20,490 nt of DNA from Planctomicrobium sp. Lineage in GTDB: Bacteria > Planctomycetota > Planctomycetia > Planctomycetales > Planctomycetaceae. Shown piece after piece: positions 6,008 to 13,463 of this stretch. The notes beneath the pieces are model-generated. The model did not search any database and had not been told where the DNA came from. It saw only the letters and a list, made by a program, of their open reading frames with translations. The translations under genes and the position numbers were made by a program. Positions within the stretch are counted from its first letter, which is position 1. Every line of letters starts with the position of its first letter. The stretch covers positions 1-20,490 of the forward strand of contig JABJMI010000292.1 in NCBI GenBank assembly GCA_018659505.1, given 5' to 3'.

Positions 6008-8788
6008 ATGTCTTCTCTACGTTTGTCTACAATTCTGCTGTTATTGCTTGCCAACATATCTTTGCTGTTCGCGGCAGATGATGAAAAAGAACAGTTTTTC
6101 GAATCGCAGGTGCGTCCGTTGTTGGCTGCACATTGTTTTGAGTGCCATGGTGAGAAGAAAAAGCAGGGGGATTTACGACTCGACCGCAAACAATTTGTGT
6201 TCGAAGAAGGCGATGCCGGAGTCGCTGTCGTGCCGGGTGATCTCAATAAGAGTCGTCTCTGGCAAGTTGTACAATACGATGAGTCCGACACCCAGATGCC
6301 ACCGACAGGCAAACTGCCTCCCGAGAAGATTGAGATTCTAAAAAGATGGATCGAAGCCGGAGCCTACTGGCCAGCGGAAGCTCATGCTGAGGAAGTCAAA
6401 GACAAAGTCGGAGTTCCACTGAAAGAAGATGGTTCCATCGATTTCGAGAGAGCAATTGCCAATCACTGGGCGTATCAGCCAGTCCAGGAACAGACTCTTC
6501 CTAGCACTTCCAAAACAGAAAAGTATCCTTCACCCATCGACAAATTCCTGATTACGAAGTTACAGGAAAAAGGTCTCAGTTTCAGCGAGCAAACCTCGAC
6601 TCAAAAACTGATTCGAAGACTCTCTTTCGACTTGCGAGGACTGCCACCGACATATCAAGAGGTTCAGGACTTCGAGCAGAACAACTCAGCAACAGCTTAC
6701 TCAGAACTCATTGACCGATACTTAGCTGACCCAGCTTACGGACAACGTTGGGGGCGCTACTGGCTCGACATTGCTCGCTACGCAGACACAAAAGGCTACG
6801 TCTTCACTTCGAATCGCCTCTACCCGTATTCATATACCTATCGTGATTATGTCGTCGACTCATTCAACAGCGACAAGCCTTATGACACCTTTGTCATGGA
6901 ACAACTGGCAGCGGACCACATGGGCTATGCAGAGAACGATCCGCGTCTGGCTGCTCTCGGGTTTTTGACAATCGGTCCGCGTTTCCTAAATCGAGTTCCG
7001 GACATTATCGATGATCGCATCGACGTCGTCACTCGAGGATTGATGGGAATGACCTTAGGTTGTGCCCGCTGCCATGATCATAAGTTCGATCCACTTCCGA
7101 CGGCGGATTATTACTCCATGTATGGAGTTTTCGACAGCACATACGAGCCAGAACTCCCACCGTTACGAGGAGAAATTGACACGACTGCCCACGGGTACGA
7201 TGGGTTCCTGGCTGAATTGCAGAAACGCGAACAGGAACTGAACACTTATAAACAGAACGGGCATCAAGAGTTACTTACCAGAGCACGTGATCAACTGGAA
7301 GATTACTTCCCCGCTGCGGTGAAGGCACTCGGGTTATTGCCTACCGACCTCGAATTGCAATTCAAACACGGCGCTCCTCGTGAACGTCTGGTTCTACATT
7401 GGAAGAACACACTGGAACAAATGGCGAAAGCACAGAACCCAGTCTTCATCCCCTCCGCCAGATTGCTAACTCTTAAGAATGAAGAGATTCCCGTAAAGAT
7501 CCCAACGGTACTGGACGAACTTGCCCAGAATCCTGATATCCCTTCGCTCCTCATCGAACGATTACGCGCAGCGAACCTCGCTTCAAAATTGGATGTCGTC
7601 AATGTTTATTCCACAGTTCTGTCAGAAGTCCGTGAAGAATGGAAACAGATGAACGCAGCGAATGCGGAAGCGACTCAATTACCTGATGCCGGTCACGAGA
7701 AAATCCGCAGAGTCTTATTCGACGCCGGCTCGTTATCCGATCTCGCTGCAGGTGATCAGTCACCGCTGTTCGAGAGAGACAACCATGACAAAATTCGAGA
7801 ATTCCAACGGAAGATCGATGAATGGCATGCAACCTCGCCAAGTGCTCCAGCGCGATCGATGGTGCTCTTAGATAAACCGAATCTCGCAGCACCGGTCATC
7901 TTCGTGAGAGGCAACCCCGGTCGTAGAGGAGACCGTGTCCCACGCAGAGGTCCACAGATATTGAACCCTAGTGCAGACGCAGTCTTCAATGAGCGAAGCG
8001 GAAGAAAGGGAATCGCTGAGCAGATTGTTTCTAAACAAAATCCCTTAACAGCCCGAGTGATTGTGAATCGTCTCTGGATGTACCACTTCGGAACTCCGCT
8101 TGTTGAGACCACAACCGACTTCGGAATTCGCACTGAATCTCCGGTTCATCGTGAACTCCTCGACTACCTCGCCTGGAGTTTAATGCACCAGCACAACTGG
8201 TCACTCAAAAGTCTTCATAAAGAAATCCTACTTTCACAGGCATGGCAACAAGCCAGTACTGATCGACCAGAAGCCAGAAAAGTCGATTCTGAAAACCAGT
8301 TATATTGGAAGCAAAACCGTCTGCGACTCGACTTCGAAGCGATGCGAGATGCCATGCTCAGTGTCTCCGGAAAGATCGATCTTTCTGTCGGCGGACGTCC
8401 CGTAGATATCGAGAAGGAACCGTTCCCCAATCGGCGAACAGTCTACGCCTTCATCGACCGTAATAATCCGTCTGGCTTGCTAAGAACTTTCGACTTCCCG
8501 ACTCCCAACTCATCCAGCCCCGGACGATCTGAAACAACTGTTCCTCAACAAGCTTTGTTCGGAATGAATTCAAAATTCGCCAAAGAGATGGCAAACGGAC
8601 TCAGTGCCAGAGTTGATACGAAAACGGCAACTCCCGAAGAGCAAGCCCAACAGATTGTAAGACTCGCTTACTCACGAAACGCAACTGAAGCCGAGAACAA
8701 ACTCATTCAACAGTACCTCACAACATTTTCGCTTGATGAATTGTCACAAGCGATGTTGCTCTCGAATGAATTTATGTTCGTTGACTGA
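6008..8788 (+). CDS. Secreted PSCyt1-DUF1549-DUF1553 protein (planctomycete cytochrome-like)
   Basis: A 926-residue exported protein of the large planctomycete PSD1 family. From the ATG at 6008: signal peptide 1-23 (hydrophobic run ending LFAA); PSCyt1 heme-binding-like domain with CFECH at 43-47 and a candidate axial Met at 97 (QMPPTGKLP); DUF1549 with LRRLSFDLRGLPPT near 205-218, YGQRWGRYWLDIARYADTKGY near 243-263 and a second CxxCH motif, CARCH, at 352-356 followed by DHKFDPL; a helical middle; and DUF1553 from about 665, with VNRLWMYHFG near 686 and PQQALFGMN near the end. Two CxxCH sites suggest c-type heme attachment and electron transfer in the periplasm, commonly linked to polysaccharide or sulfated glycan use; this is inference. 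A GTG at 5945 in the same frame would add 21 Arg-rich residues ahead of the signal peptide and lies upstream of the promoter, so I reject it. Usually a DUF1501 gene follows; none does here. Confidence 0.92.
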   Translation: MSSLRLSTILLLLLANISLLFAADDEKEQFFESQVRPLLAAHCFECHGEKKKQGDLRLDRKQFVFEEGDAGVAVVPGDLNKSRLWQVVQYDESDTQMPPTGKLPPEKIEILKRWIEAGAYWPAEAHAEEVKDKVGVPLKEDGSIDFERAIANHWAYQPVQEQTLPSTSKTEKYPSPIDKFLITKLQEKGLSFSEQTSTQKLIRRLSFDLRGLPPTYQEVQDFEQNNSATAYSELIDRYLADPAYGQRWGRYWLDIARYADTKGYVFTSNRLYPYSYTYRDYVVDSFNSDKPYDTFVMEQLAADHMGYAENDPRLAALGFLTIGPRFLNRVPDIIDDRIDVVTRGLMGMTLGCARCHDHKFDPLPTADYYSMYGVFDSTYEPELPPLRGEIDTTAHGYDGFLAELQKREQELNTYKQNGHQELLTRARDQLEDYFPAAVKALGLLPTDLELQFKHGAPRERLVLHWKNTLEQMAKAQNPVFIPSARLLTLKNEEIPVKIPTVLDELAQNPDIPSLLIERLRAANLASKLDVVNVYSTVLSEVREEWKQMNAANAEATQLPDAGHEKIRRVLFDAGSLSDLAAGDQSPLFERDNHDKIREFQRKIDEWHATSPSAPARSMVLLDKPNLAAPVIFVRGNPGRRGDRVPRRGPQILNPSADAVFNERSGRKGIAEQIVSKQNPLTARVIVNRLWMYHFGTPLVETTTDFGIRTESPVHRELLDYLAWSLMHQHNWSLKSLHKEILLSQAWQQASTDRPEARKVDSENQLYWKQNRLRLDFEAMRDAMLSVSGKIDLSVGGRPVDIEKEPFPNRRTVYAFIDRNNPSGLLRTFDFPTPNSSSPGRSETTVPQQALFGMNSKFAKEMANGLSARVDTKTATPEEQAQQIVRLAYSRNATEAENKLIQQYLTTFSLDELSQAMLLSNEFMFVD

Positions 8789-8863
8789 ATGAGATTTGGG
8801 CGAGAGGATTTATAATCGCAACCGTTCACGGGGCGATAATTCCATAGAACCTGGCTAAGCAAT

Positions 8864-8954
8864 AGATTGTCGCAGAGCGACACTTTCCGGTAGCCCTGCG
8901 TTTCAACGCAGGGTCGCGTTGCTCTCTACTTATGCTGTCGCGGAGCGACAATCT
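8864..8954. repeat. Nested palindromic repeat element (REP/BIME-like)
   Basis: Two 19-base arms, 8864-8882 and 8936-8954, are inverted copies differing only in the central three bases. Each arm also contains its own hairpin: TGTCGC-AGA-GCGACA (8868-8882) and TGTCGC-GGA-GCGACA (8936-8950). Between them is a third stem, CCCTGCGTT-TC-AACGCAGGG (8894-8913). The whole can fold as one long cruciform or as three small hairpins. The layout recalls bacterial interspersed palindromic elements; I cannot see the rest of the genome to confirm copy number. Confidence 0.65.
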
Positions 8955-8998
8955 GTGGCAAACATTTGCAACTAAGTTGATCTGACGAACATACAAAA

Positions 8999-9013
8999 CG
9001 TCACTCCGTGACG
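8999..9013. repeat. Short palindrome related to the 8864-8954 element
   Basis: CGTCAC-TCC-GTGACG is a 6-bp stem with a 3-base loop. Read on the minus strand it is CGTCAC-GGA-GTGACG, which fits the same GTCRC-GGA-GYGAC consensus as the right arm at 8936-8950, so it looks like another copy of one hairpin family. Confidence 0.55.
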
Positions 9014-9054
9014 GACATTTTAGTGGGTGATTTTTCCCTTTGGAATCTTCGATT

Positions 9055-9366
9055 CTATTCGAACTCTCTGAAAGCTAATTCGAGTATTTTGTTCGCGATA
9101 TTTTTTTCATGTATCTGAAAACAACTAATTAAGTGGACTGGATGTCTTTTTGAGAAAAAGTAATATCCAATTGTTGCAACTGGTTCGCCGCCCAATTCCT
9201 TTCGTGGCCAATCAATTGCCCGAAGCCCTTTCAGGATTGAACATTCTTTGCCAGACTTTGGTAGCTCTGAAAGATAATCAATGAGTCCACAGATATGGTC
9301 GTCAGGCATAAATCGTAGTGCGGATCTGCGAAATGAACGATATTCGATGACAGTATTCTGAACCAT
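9055..9366 (-). CDS. RelE/HigB-like toxin candidate, no antitoxin seen
   Basis: A 103-residue protein resembling the RelE superfamily of mRNA-cleaving toxins, type with an XRE partner. The pattern LIDYLSELPKSG (28-39), a LKGLR segment near 45-49, then GYYFFSKRHPVHLISCFQIHEK at about 67-88 matches the family order: helix, a glycine turn, a basic strand, and the YYF-strand followed by LLTVFAKNEK. The match is by pattern only and several basic catalytic positions are not clear. In this subgroup a HTH antitoxin gene normally follows the toxin; here the 266 bases downstream hold only palindromes. The frame has a stop four codons before the ATG, so the start is bounded. It could be an orphan or decayed module, or a RelE-fold protein with another role. 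Confidence 0.5.
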   Translation of the reverse strand: MVQNTVIEYRSFRRSALRFMPDDHICGLIDYLSELPKSGKECSILKGLRAIDWPRKELGGEPVATIGYYFFSKRHPVHLISCFQIHEKNIANKILELAFREFE

Positions 9367-9476
9367 CTTATTTGAGCCTTACGTTTGAATCAGCCACACG
9401 CTTCAAGACTGCCACTTCAATAGGAATTTTCAGGACGCCAGGTCTACCGAACGGAACTTGCTGAAAGGTCCCTTCC

Positions 9477-10253
9477 TCAAAAGTTCCCCACCCAGCGAAT
9501 TAACTGGCTGACAAATTGATAATAGAAATCACCAACCTGCACTCCTTCTGCATCAGGTGCCTGGGCGTTAACACGTTCATCGCCCCAATCGACCAACGGA
9601 CCTACCCAGTGTGGAGCGAGGTCTGTCATCAGTGCAGCGATCCGGCTCTGCTGTTCTTCTTTCACGACGAGCATTGGATCAGATGAAACATGCTTCAGTG
9701 AATAATCTTCACCTTTTAGACGTGCCTCATAGCGTTCAGCGGTCAGAATAACTTGAGCATCTTGTTTTGCAGTGACGCGATTATATCCACCGATCAGTGG
9801 TGGTCGATCATGCCATGGAAGATCGGTAGTAATGCTATGATCACATTGCGATTTAAGAAATACCGGTGAATCACAATTCTGACGGTCATCATTCGAAGAA
9901 ATTTCTACCGGCAGCAATTCACCAAGCGGAGTTCCGTCCCAGTCGCCGCCGAGACCGTGGAACGATTCCCAACCACCAATCATTAAAAGATTCGCACCGT
10001 TCTTTACATGCTCAGCGACTCTTAGCTGCATCTCTACTGAGAAATTCGCAGCTGGATAATCGCTAAGAATGTACAGCTGATAAGGCTCAATTAGATGAGC
10101 TTCTGTAATGGGTTGCTCGCTGGGAAGGTAATCAAACTCCCAACCGGCGTGTACAATGCAACCAGCTAAGTAGCTGGCTGCGGACTGTAATGAAGTATCA
10201 CCAAGATAAAGAATTTTATTCACTGAAAATCCACTTAGCCCCGGGTGATTCAC
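9477..10253 (-). CDS. GATase1-like protein lacking the catalytic cysteine
   Basis: A 258-residue cytoplasmic protein of the GATase1-like (DUF1355/PF07090) group with the class I glutamine amidotransferase fold. The opening strand NKILYLGDT (12-20), the motif NLLMIGGWESFHGLGGDWDGTPLG at 88-111 and a late LAPHWVGPLVDWG segment are typical. At the nucleophile elbow, where amidotransferases have GxCxG, this protein has GGWES, so amidotransferase activity is not expected. Carbohydrate or stress-related roles have been suggested for relatives; the true role is unknown. The GTG start at 10253 lies inside a palindrome; a second GTG at 10223 directly precedes the first conserved strand and could be the real start. 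It lies 27 bases after the PQQ-propeller gene on the same strand, so the two are probably co-transcribed. Confidence 0.8.
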   Translation of the reverse strand: MNHPGLSGFSVNKILYLGDTSLQSAASYLAGCIVHAGWEFDYLPSEQPITEAHLIEPYQLYILSDYPAANFSVEMQLRVAEHVKNGANLLMIGGWESFHGLGGDWDGTPLGELLPVEISSNDDRQNCDSPVFLKSQCDHSITTDLPWHDRPPLIGGYNRVTAKQDAQVILTAERYEARLKGEDYSLKHVSSDPMLVVKEEQQSRIAALMTDLAPHWVGPLVDWGDERVNAQAPDAEGVQVGDFYYQFVSQLIRWVGNF

Positions 10254-10259
10254 CCGGGG
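10239..10259. repeat. Perfect palindrome at the PQQ/GATase junction
   Basis: CCCCGGGTG (10239-10247), loop ATT and CACCCGGGG (10251-10259) make a 9-bp GC-rich stem. It fills most of the 27-base gap and covers the nominal GTG start of the downstream gene. It has no T-run, so it is not a clear terminator. It resembles dispersed palindromes I associate with planctomycete intergenic regions. It could dampen translation or stabilise the upstream transcript. Confidence 0.6.
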
Positions 10260-10280
10260 AGATCAACGACCATTATTAAA

Positions 10281-11567
10281 TCAACGCAAAGAAACCTTCG
10301 AACTCTTCCCGCCAATGTTGTAAAGATGCTCAAAGGTCCGAACGAGAATTTGACCGTTCGTTAGTACGGGAGTCGAGACTACAAACTCATCATCGCCTAA
10401 TTTATTAGTCGCAACAATTTTCTGTTCTTTCGTATTCACTACAAAACAAGTTGCATCTTCTCGCAGCAAATACAGTAAGTCGCCAGCTAGAACAGGAGAA
10501 GCACTAAACTTGAGACGATGCTTGGGAGTTTCAGTTTGCCATACTTCGTTGCCTGTCTTCGCTTCAAGGCAGGCAACGGTCCCTTTATCTGTGCAAAGAT
10601 AAACCTTTTCGTCCTGAGCAGTTGGAGTCGGGACGTCGCTGGAGAGACCGGTTTTCGTCCATAAGACATGAGACTTTGTCACATCCCCCTTTCCACCCAT
10701 TTTAATAGCAGTCAGGGTATTTCCGCGAGCATAAGGAGCGATCACGATTCCATCAATAATCACAGGCGAAGCAATGGAGCGGAAATAGCGTTCCTGATCG
10801 GGATTCAGTGTTCCAACTTTCCATAGTTCTTTGCCATCTTTCGCTGAATGGCAGGTGACGAAGTCGGCTCCGAGAACAACGATTTGTTCTTCGCCTTCGA
10901 ACTCGGTCACAACTGGTGTGGAATAACTTTGTGCGGCTTCTTCGGGTGCTCCGGTTTCTCTTTCTACACGCCAAACTTCCTCGCCGGTCATTTTATTGAA
11001 GGCTGCGAGGTATGACGGAGAAGGCAAACTTTGCATACAAGCAACGACAACGTGCTCTTTCGTCAGGACAGGAGAAGTGCCCAAATCCCACCAGAGAGTA
11101 TCTTCGCCATAGGCTTGTTGAAGATTATTCTGCCAGACGATGTCACCGCTTAAATCCAGGGCAGCGAAGTCGCCACTCTTGTAATAAACGAATACATGTT
11201 TGCCATCAGTGACGGGTGACGGATTGCTGCCGCTCGCTTTTTTATGTTTGCCAGCTTTCACATTGCCAATAGTTTGCCGCCACAACTCTTTGCCTGCTTG
11301 GTCATAGCAAAGGATTCCATTCTGGGTATCAATCGTGGCTGTCAGGACGATTTTGTTCCCAACAACCACAGGTGTTGAACCGGCTCGACTTGGCAAGTCG
11401 ATACTCCAGCTAAGATTTTTATCAGCCGACCATTCAACGGCATAGTCACCTTTCTCAACAGTTCCATCTCCAGCCGGACCACGCCAGCTCGTCCAATCTT
11501 CTGCTTGAACAGCATTCGACAACGTAAATAAACAAACCAGAGTTGAAAGTGTAAACGCTCTAAACAT
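10281..11567 (-). CDS. Secreted PQQ-like beta-propeller repeat protein
   Basis: A roughly 428-residue exported protein made of PQQ-like (quinoprotein alcohol dehydrogenase-type) propeller repeats. The signal peptide runs from the start to about residue 22 (ending AVQA), followed by DWTSWRGPAGDG, the usual opening of these planctomycete proteins. The repeats show the strand pattern xxSPVVxxxxV and the xGKELWxx or xGNEVWQT turns at regular spacing; about seven blades are likely. No PQQ-binding or catalytic aspartate set is evident, so it is probably a binding or scaffold protein, as in BamB, in the periplasm. I chose the ATG at 11567, with GGAG 5 bases ahead; ATGs at 11570 and 11582 are in frame, the last partly within a small hairpin. 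The GATase1-like gene follows in the same direction. Confidence 0.88.
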   Translation of the reverse strand: MFRAFTLSTLVCLFTLSNAVQAEDWTSWRGPAGDGTVEKGDYAVEWSADKNLSWSIDLPSRAGSTPVVVGNKIVLTATIDTQNGILCYDQAGKELWRQTIGNVKAGKHKKASGSNPSPVTDGKHVFVYYKSGDFAALDLSGDIVWQNNLQQAYGEDTLWWDLGTSPVLTKEHVVVACMQSLPSPSYLAAFNKMTGEEVWRVERETGAPEEAAQSYSTPVVTEFEGEEQIVVLGADFVTCHSAKDGKELWKVGTLNPDQERYFRSIASPVIIDGIVIAPYARGNTLTAIKMGGKGDVTKSHVLWTKTGLSSDVPTPTAQDEKVYLCTDKGTVACLEAKTGNEVWQTETPKHRLKFSASPVLAGDLLYLLREDATCFVVNTKEQKIVATNKLGDDEFVVSTPVLTNGQILVRTFEHLYNIGGKSSKVSLR

Positions 11568-11582
11568 CATCGCTCCGAACAT

Positions 11583-11760
11583 CGCGAAAGGCGATTTTTT
11601 TGAATTGTTGAACAGGTTGTTAAACAGAAATCATAAAAAGTCTGCAATAAGAAAAGCAACAACACAAGAAACTTTAACTCCTCGAATTGTTGGTGAGATC
11701 AACTGAGTGTTGACACTTCAGGGTCAGTTTCAGAAAGAATTTCCGAAGAATTGAATGGCT
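11583..11760. other. Non-coding leader region upstream of the PQQ gene
   Basis: This 178-base gap separates two minus-strand genes. At 11581-11601 ATCGC-GAAAG-GCGAT followed by a run of T looks like a weak intrinsic terminator on the plus strand, but no plus-strand gene lies upstream of it. No coding sequence is supported. It probably carries the promoter for the PQQ-propeller gene. Confidence 0.35.
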
Positions 11761-12066
11761 TCAACCTTCTTTGAATGGTCGCTGAGGAAAATGCTTTCGT
11801 TCGAGGTAGTAGCCGATGACTCCTCCAATGAATGCACATGTAAGAGTTGCTGGTAGATCGAAAAGTGCATGTGCGATGATCCGATCTCGTTCTGTTGCCT
11901 CTGGTCCAAAGTTAGCCGTCACCGAAGGTGAAGAGAAAAGCTGACCGACTATTGATCCTGCTGAGGCAAACAGAAATATCCAGCGAATCTTGAATATGAA
12001 TGCGATAATTGCTGCCGGGATGAGTGGAAGCATGATCGAAAGTAGAAAGCTTTGCTTTGGTTCCAT
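11761..12066 (-). CDS. Small membrane protein, unknown function
   Basis: A 101-residue hydrophobic protein from the ATG at 12066. Three membrane segments are visible: a long hydrophobic N-terminal stretch that may form one or two helices (about 6-36), and a C-terminal one (about 70-90) ending in a GGVIGYYLERK motif, with a polar loop (SVTANFGPEATERDR) between. The glycine-rich last helix is common in small integral membrane proteins. The open frame extends to an ATG at 12147, which would add 27 polar residues; I prefer 12066 because the protein then begins shortly before the first helix. No family recognised. Confidence 0.55.
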   Translation of the reverse strand: MEPKQSFLLSIMLPLIPAAIIAFIFKIRWIFLFASAGSIVGQLFSSPSVTANFGPEATERDRIIAHALFDLPATLTCAFIGGVIGYYLERKHFPQRPFKEG

Positions 12067-12325
12067 GCTCTCGCTCAACAACAGGGTTTTTACTGAAATT
12101 ATTGATCTCCCATGGCATCTTATCTGATTGAGCATGATGGGAAGCAATGATCCGCATATTCATTAAAGTCTACCACGGCTACTTATTTTTCCTAGCGAGA
12201 GTATCTGGAGGGAGTCTTGCGATTCATTCCACCATTCTAAGCATGTGATTCCGCATTCGATCTCTTTGACCGATAGAAAGAGAGTTGCGGTCTCATAATT
12301 TCGTTTCGAGAATGGATGCTCGACC
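12067..12325. other. Divergent intergenic region
   Basis: This gap lies between the small membrane protein (minus) and the DUF1207 gene (plus) and must carry both promoters. TTGACC (12266-12271) and CATAAT (12294-12299) are seen, but their 22-base spacing is too long for a standard promoter. I see no RNA gene or coding sequence. Confidence 0.3.
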
Positions 12326-13372
12326 ATGATCCGATCAATACTGCAAGTGCTCGCAGTTTTGACAATCTTTACGTCTAACTTCTTTGTCATCACCAGCGAA
12401 GTGAATGCACAGGGGAGTCGTCTGCGTGAAGAGAATGTAAAAAAATCGCCAAACTCTTTGCTCGAATACATTTCGGAGCGACGGGTTGTTGGTTTCGCTG
12501 ATTCTCCAAGACTCAATCTTCTCTCTGCTGAGCAAGTCTCATTCGAAGAAAATGTGGAAGATCAAGTTGAACAAGTTCTTTTTGAAGATTCAGTTCAACT
12601 TCAATCAAATTCAACTTATGGATTGGAACTCTTCCCTGATAGTTTGCTTTACCATTCTTACATGGCTGGCGAAAAAGAGCCGCGCTTTGCTTCGCAATGG
12701 TTATGGGAAAAAGAGCGTGGCAGAGTTTGGGAAGCAGCCCTCGGAGGTCGGTGGGGCATCTTTCGGAAAGGTACGCCTGGTCCGAATGGAGAAGGCTTTC
12801 AATTTGACGTCGAAGGGGCAGGGCTTGTCAGGATTGATCCCGAACAAGATTCAGACTTGGAAGCTGCCGATTTTCGAGCAGGTTTTATAGGAACCTGGAA
12901 GCGTGGCCAGTATCGCTGGAAGTGTGGTTATTATCATCTCAGTTCACATGTCGGTGATGAGTTTCTGGATAACAACCCCGGTTTTGATCGACGCAACTAT
13001 GTGCGGGACGCCTTACTCGTCGGTGTCATGTATGACGTCACTCCTGAACTCGCTGTATACGGTGAATATGCTTACGCAGCCAATGCCAACGGTGGTGCAG
13101 AGCCGGGTGAGATTCAACTAGGAGTTGAATACTCCGCCTTGAGACCTGTCTGGTTGAAAGGTGCTCCATTTGCAGCGATCAACGGTCACCTGCGAGAAGA
13201 ATTCGATTACGGTGGAAGTGTCAACGTGCTCGCTGGTTGGCAATGGATCGGTCCTCGGTCAGGGCACTCATTCCGGTTTGGGGTCCAGCATTATAATGGA
13301 CCATCAATGCAGTATTCATTCTTTGATCAGTATGAATCACTCACGGGTTTAGGTATTTGGTTCGATTATTAA
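12326..13372 (+). CDS. DUF1207 outer-membrane-type protein
   Basis: A 348-residue exported protein. Residues 1-29 are a signal peptide (MIRS, a hydrophobic core, then EVNAQG). A low-complexity acidic linker (about 30-95) is followed by the DUF1207 domain: LFPDSLLYHSYMAGEKEPRF (102-121), GYYHLSSHVGDEF (201-213), NYVRDALLVGVMYDVTPELAVYGEYAYA (224-251) and a C-terminal segment with alternating hydrophobic strands ending in FDY. Alternation and the aromatic C-terminus suggest an outer-membrane beta barrel. The family is common in planctomycetes and a few other phyla and has no assigned function. The start lacks a strong ribosome-binding site. The gene ends in a bidirectional terminator shared with the TPR lipoprotein. 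Confidence 0.85.
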   Translation: MIRSILQVLAVLTIFTSNFFVITSEVNAQGSRLREENVKKSPNSLLEYISERRVVGFADSPRLNLLSAEQVSFEENVEDQVEQVLFEDSVQLQSNSTYGLELFPDSLLYHSYMAGEKEPRFASQWLWEKERGRVWEAALGGRWGIFRKGTPGPNGEGFQFDVEGAGLVRIDPEQDSDLEAADFRAGFIGTWKRGQYRWKCGYYHLSSHVGDEFLDNNPGFDRRNYVRDALLVGVMYDVTPELAVYGEYAYAANANGGAEPGEIQLGVEYSALRPVWLKGAPFAAINGHLREEFDYGGSVNVLAGWQWIGPRSGHSFRFGVQHYNGPSMQYSFFDQYESLTGLGIWFDY

Positions 13373-13388
13373 TTTGCCCCAGCAATAT

Positions 13389-13427
13389 AAAAAAACGCCG
13401 CTGAGGAATTCCTCAACGGCGTTTTTT
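13389..13427. terminator. Bidirectional intrinsic terminator
   Basis: An A-run (13389-13395), stem CGCCG (13396-13400) with CGGCG (13417-13421), a single C/A mismatch (13401/13416), the inner palindrome TGAGGAATTCCTCA (13402-13415) and a T-run (13422-13427). It is placed between the stops of two convergent genes and has T-runs in both reading directions, so it should end both transcripts. Confidence 0.9.
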
Positions 13428-13463
13428 GTTTGTCGATAAACTATTTGTCGAAGTGTATGAAAA

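Larger units (their letters stand above)
8789..9054. other. Palindrome-rich intergenic region
   Basis: The gap after the DUF1553 gene has no supported coding sequence. It contains a TATAAT at 8811-8816 (no well-spaced -35), a nested palindromic element at 8864-8954 and a further hairpin at 8999-9013; these are listed separately. It may hold dispersed REP-like repeats, a transcription end, or a small structured RNA. Confidence 0.5.

Noticed and set aside
8811..8816. Perfect TATAAT after the DUF1553 gene
   Set aside because: The nearest TTGACT (8781-8786) is 24 bases away, too far for a standard promoter, and no gene follows on that strand.
11581..11601. Small hairpin with T-run resembling an intrinsic terminator
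   Set aside because: The stem is only 5 bp and there is no plus-strand gene upstream for it to end; it overlaps the leader of the minus-strand PQQ gene.
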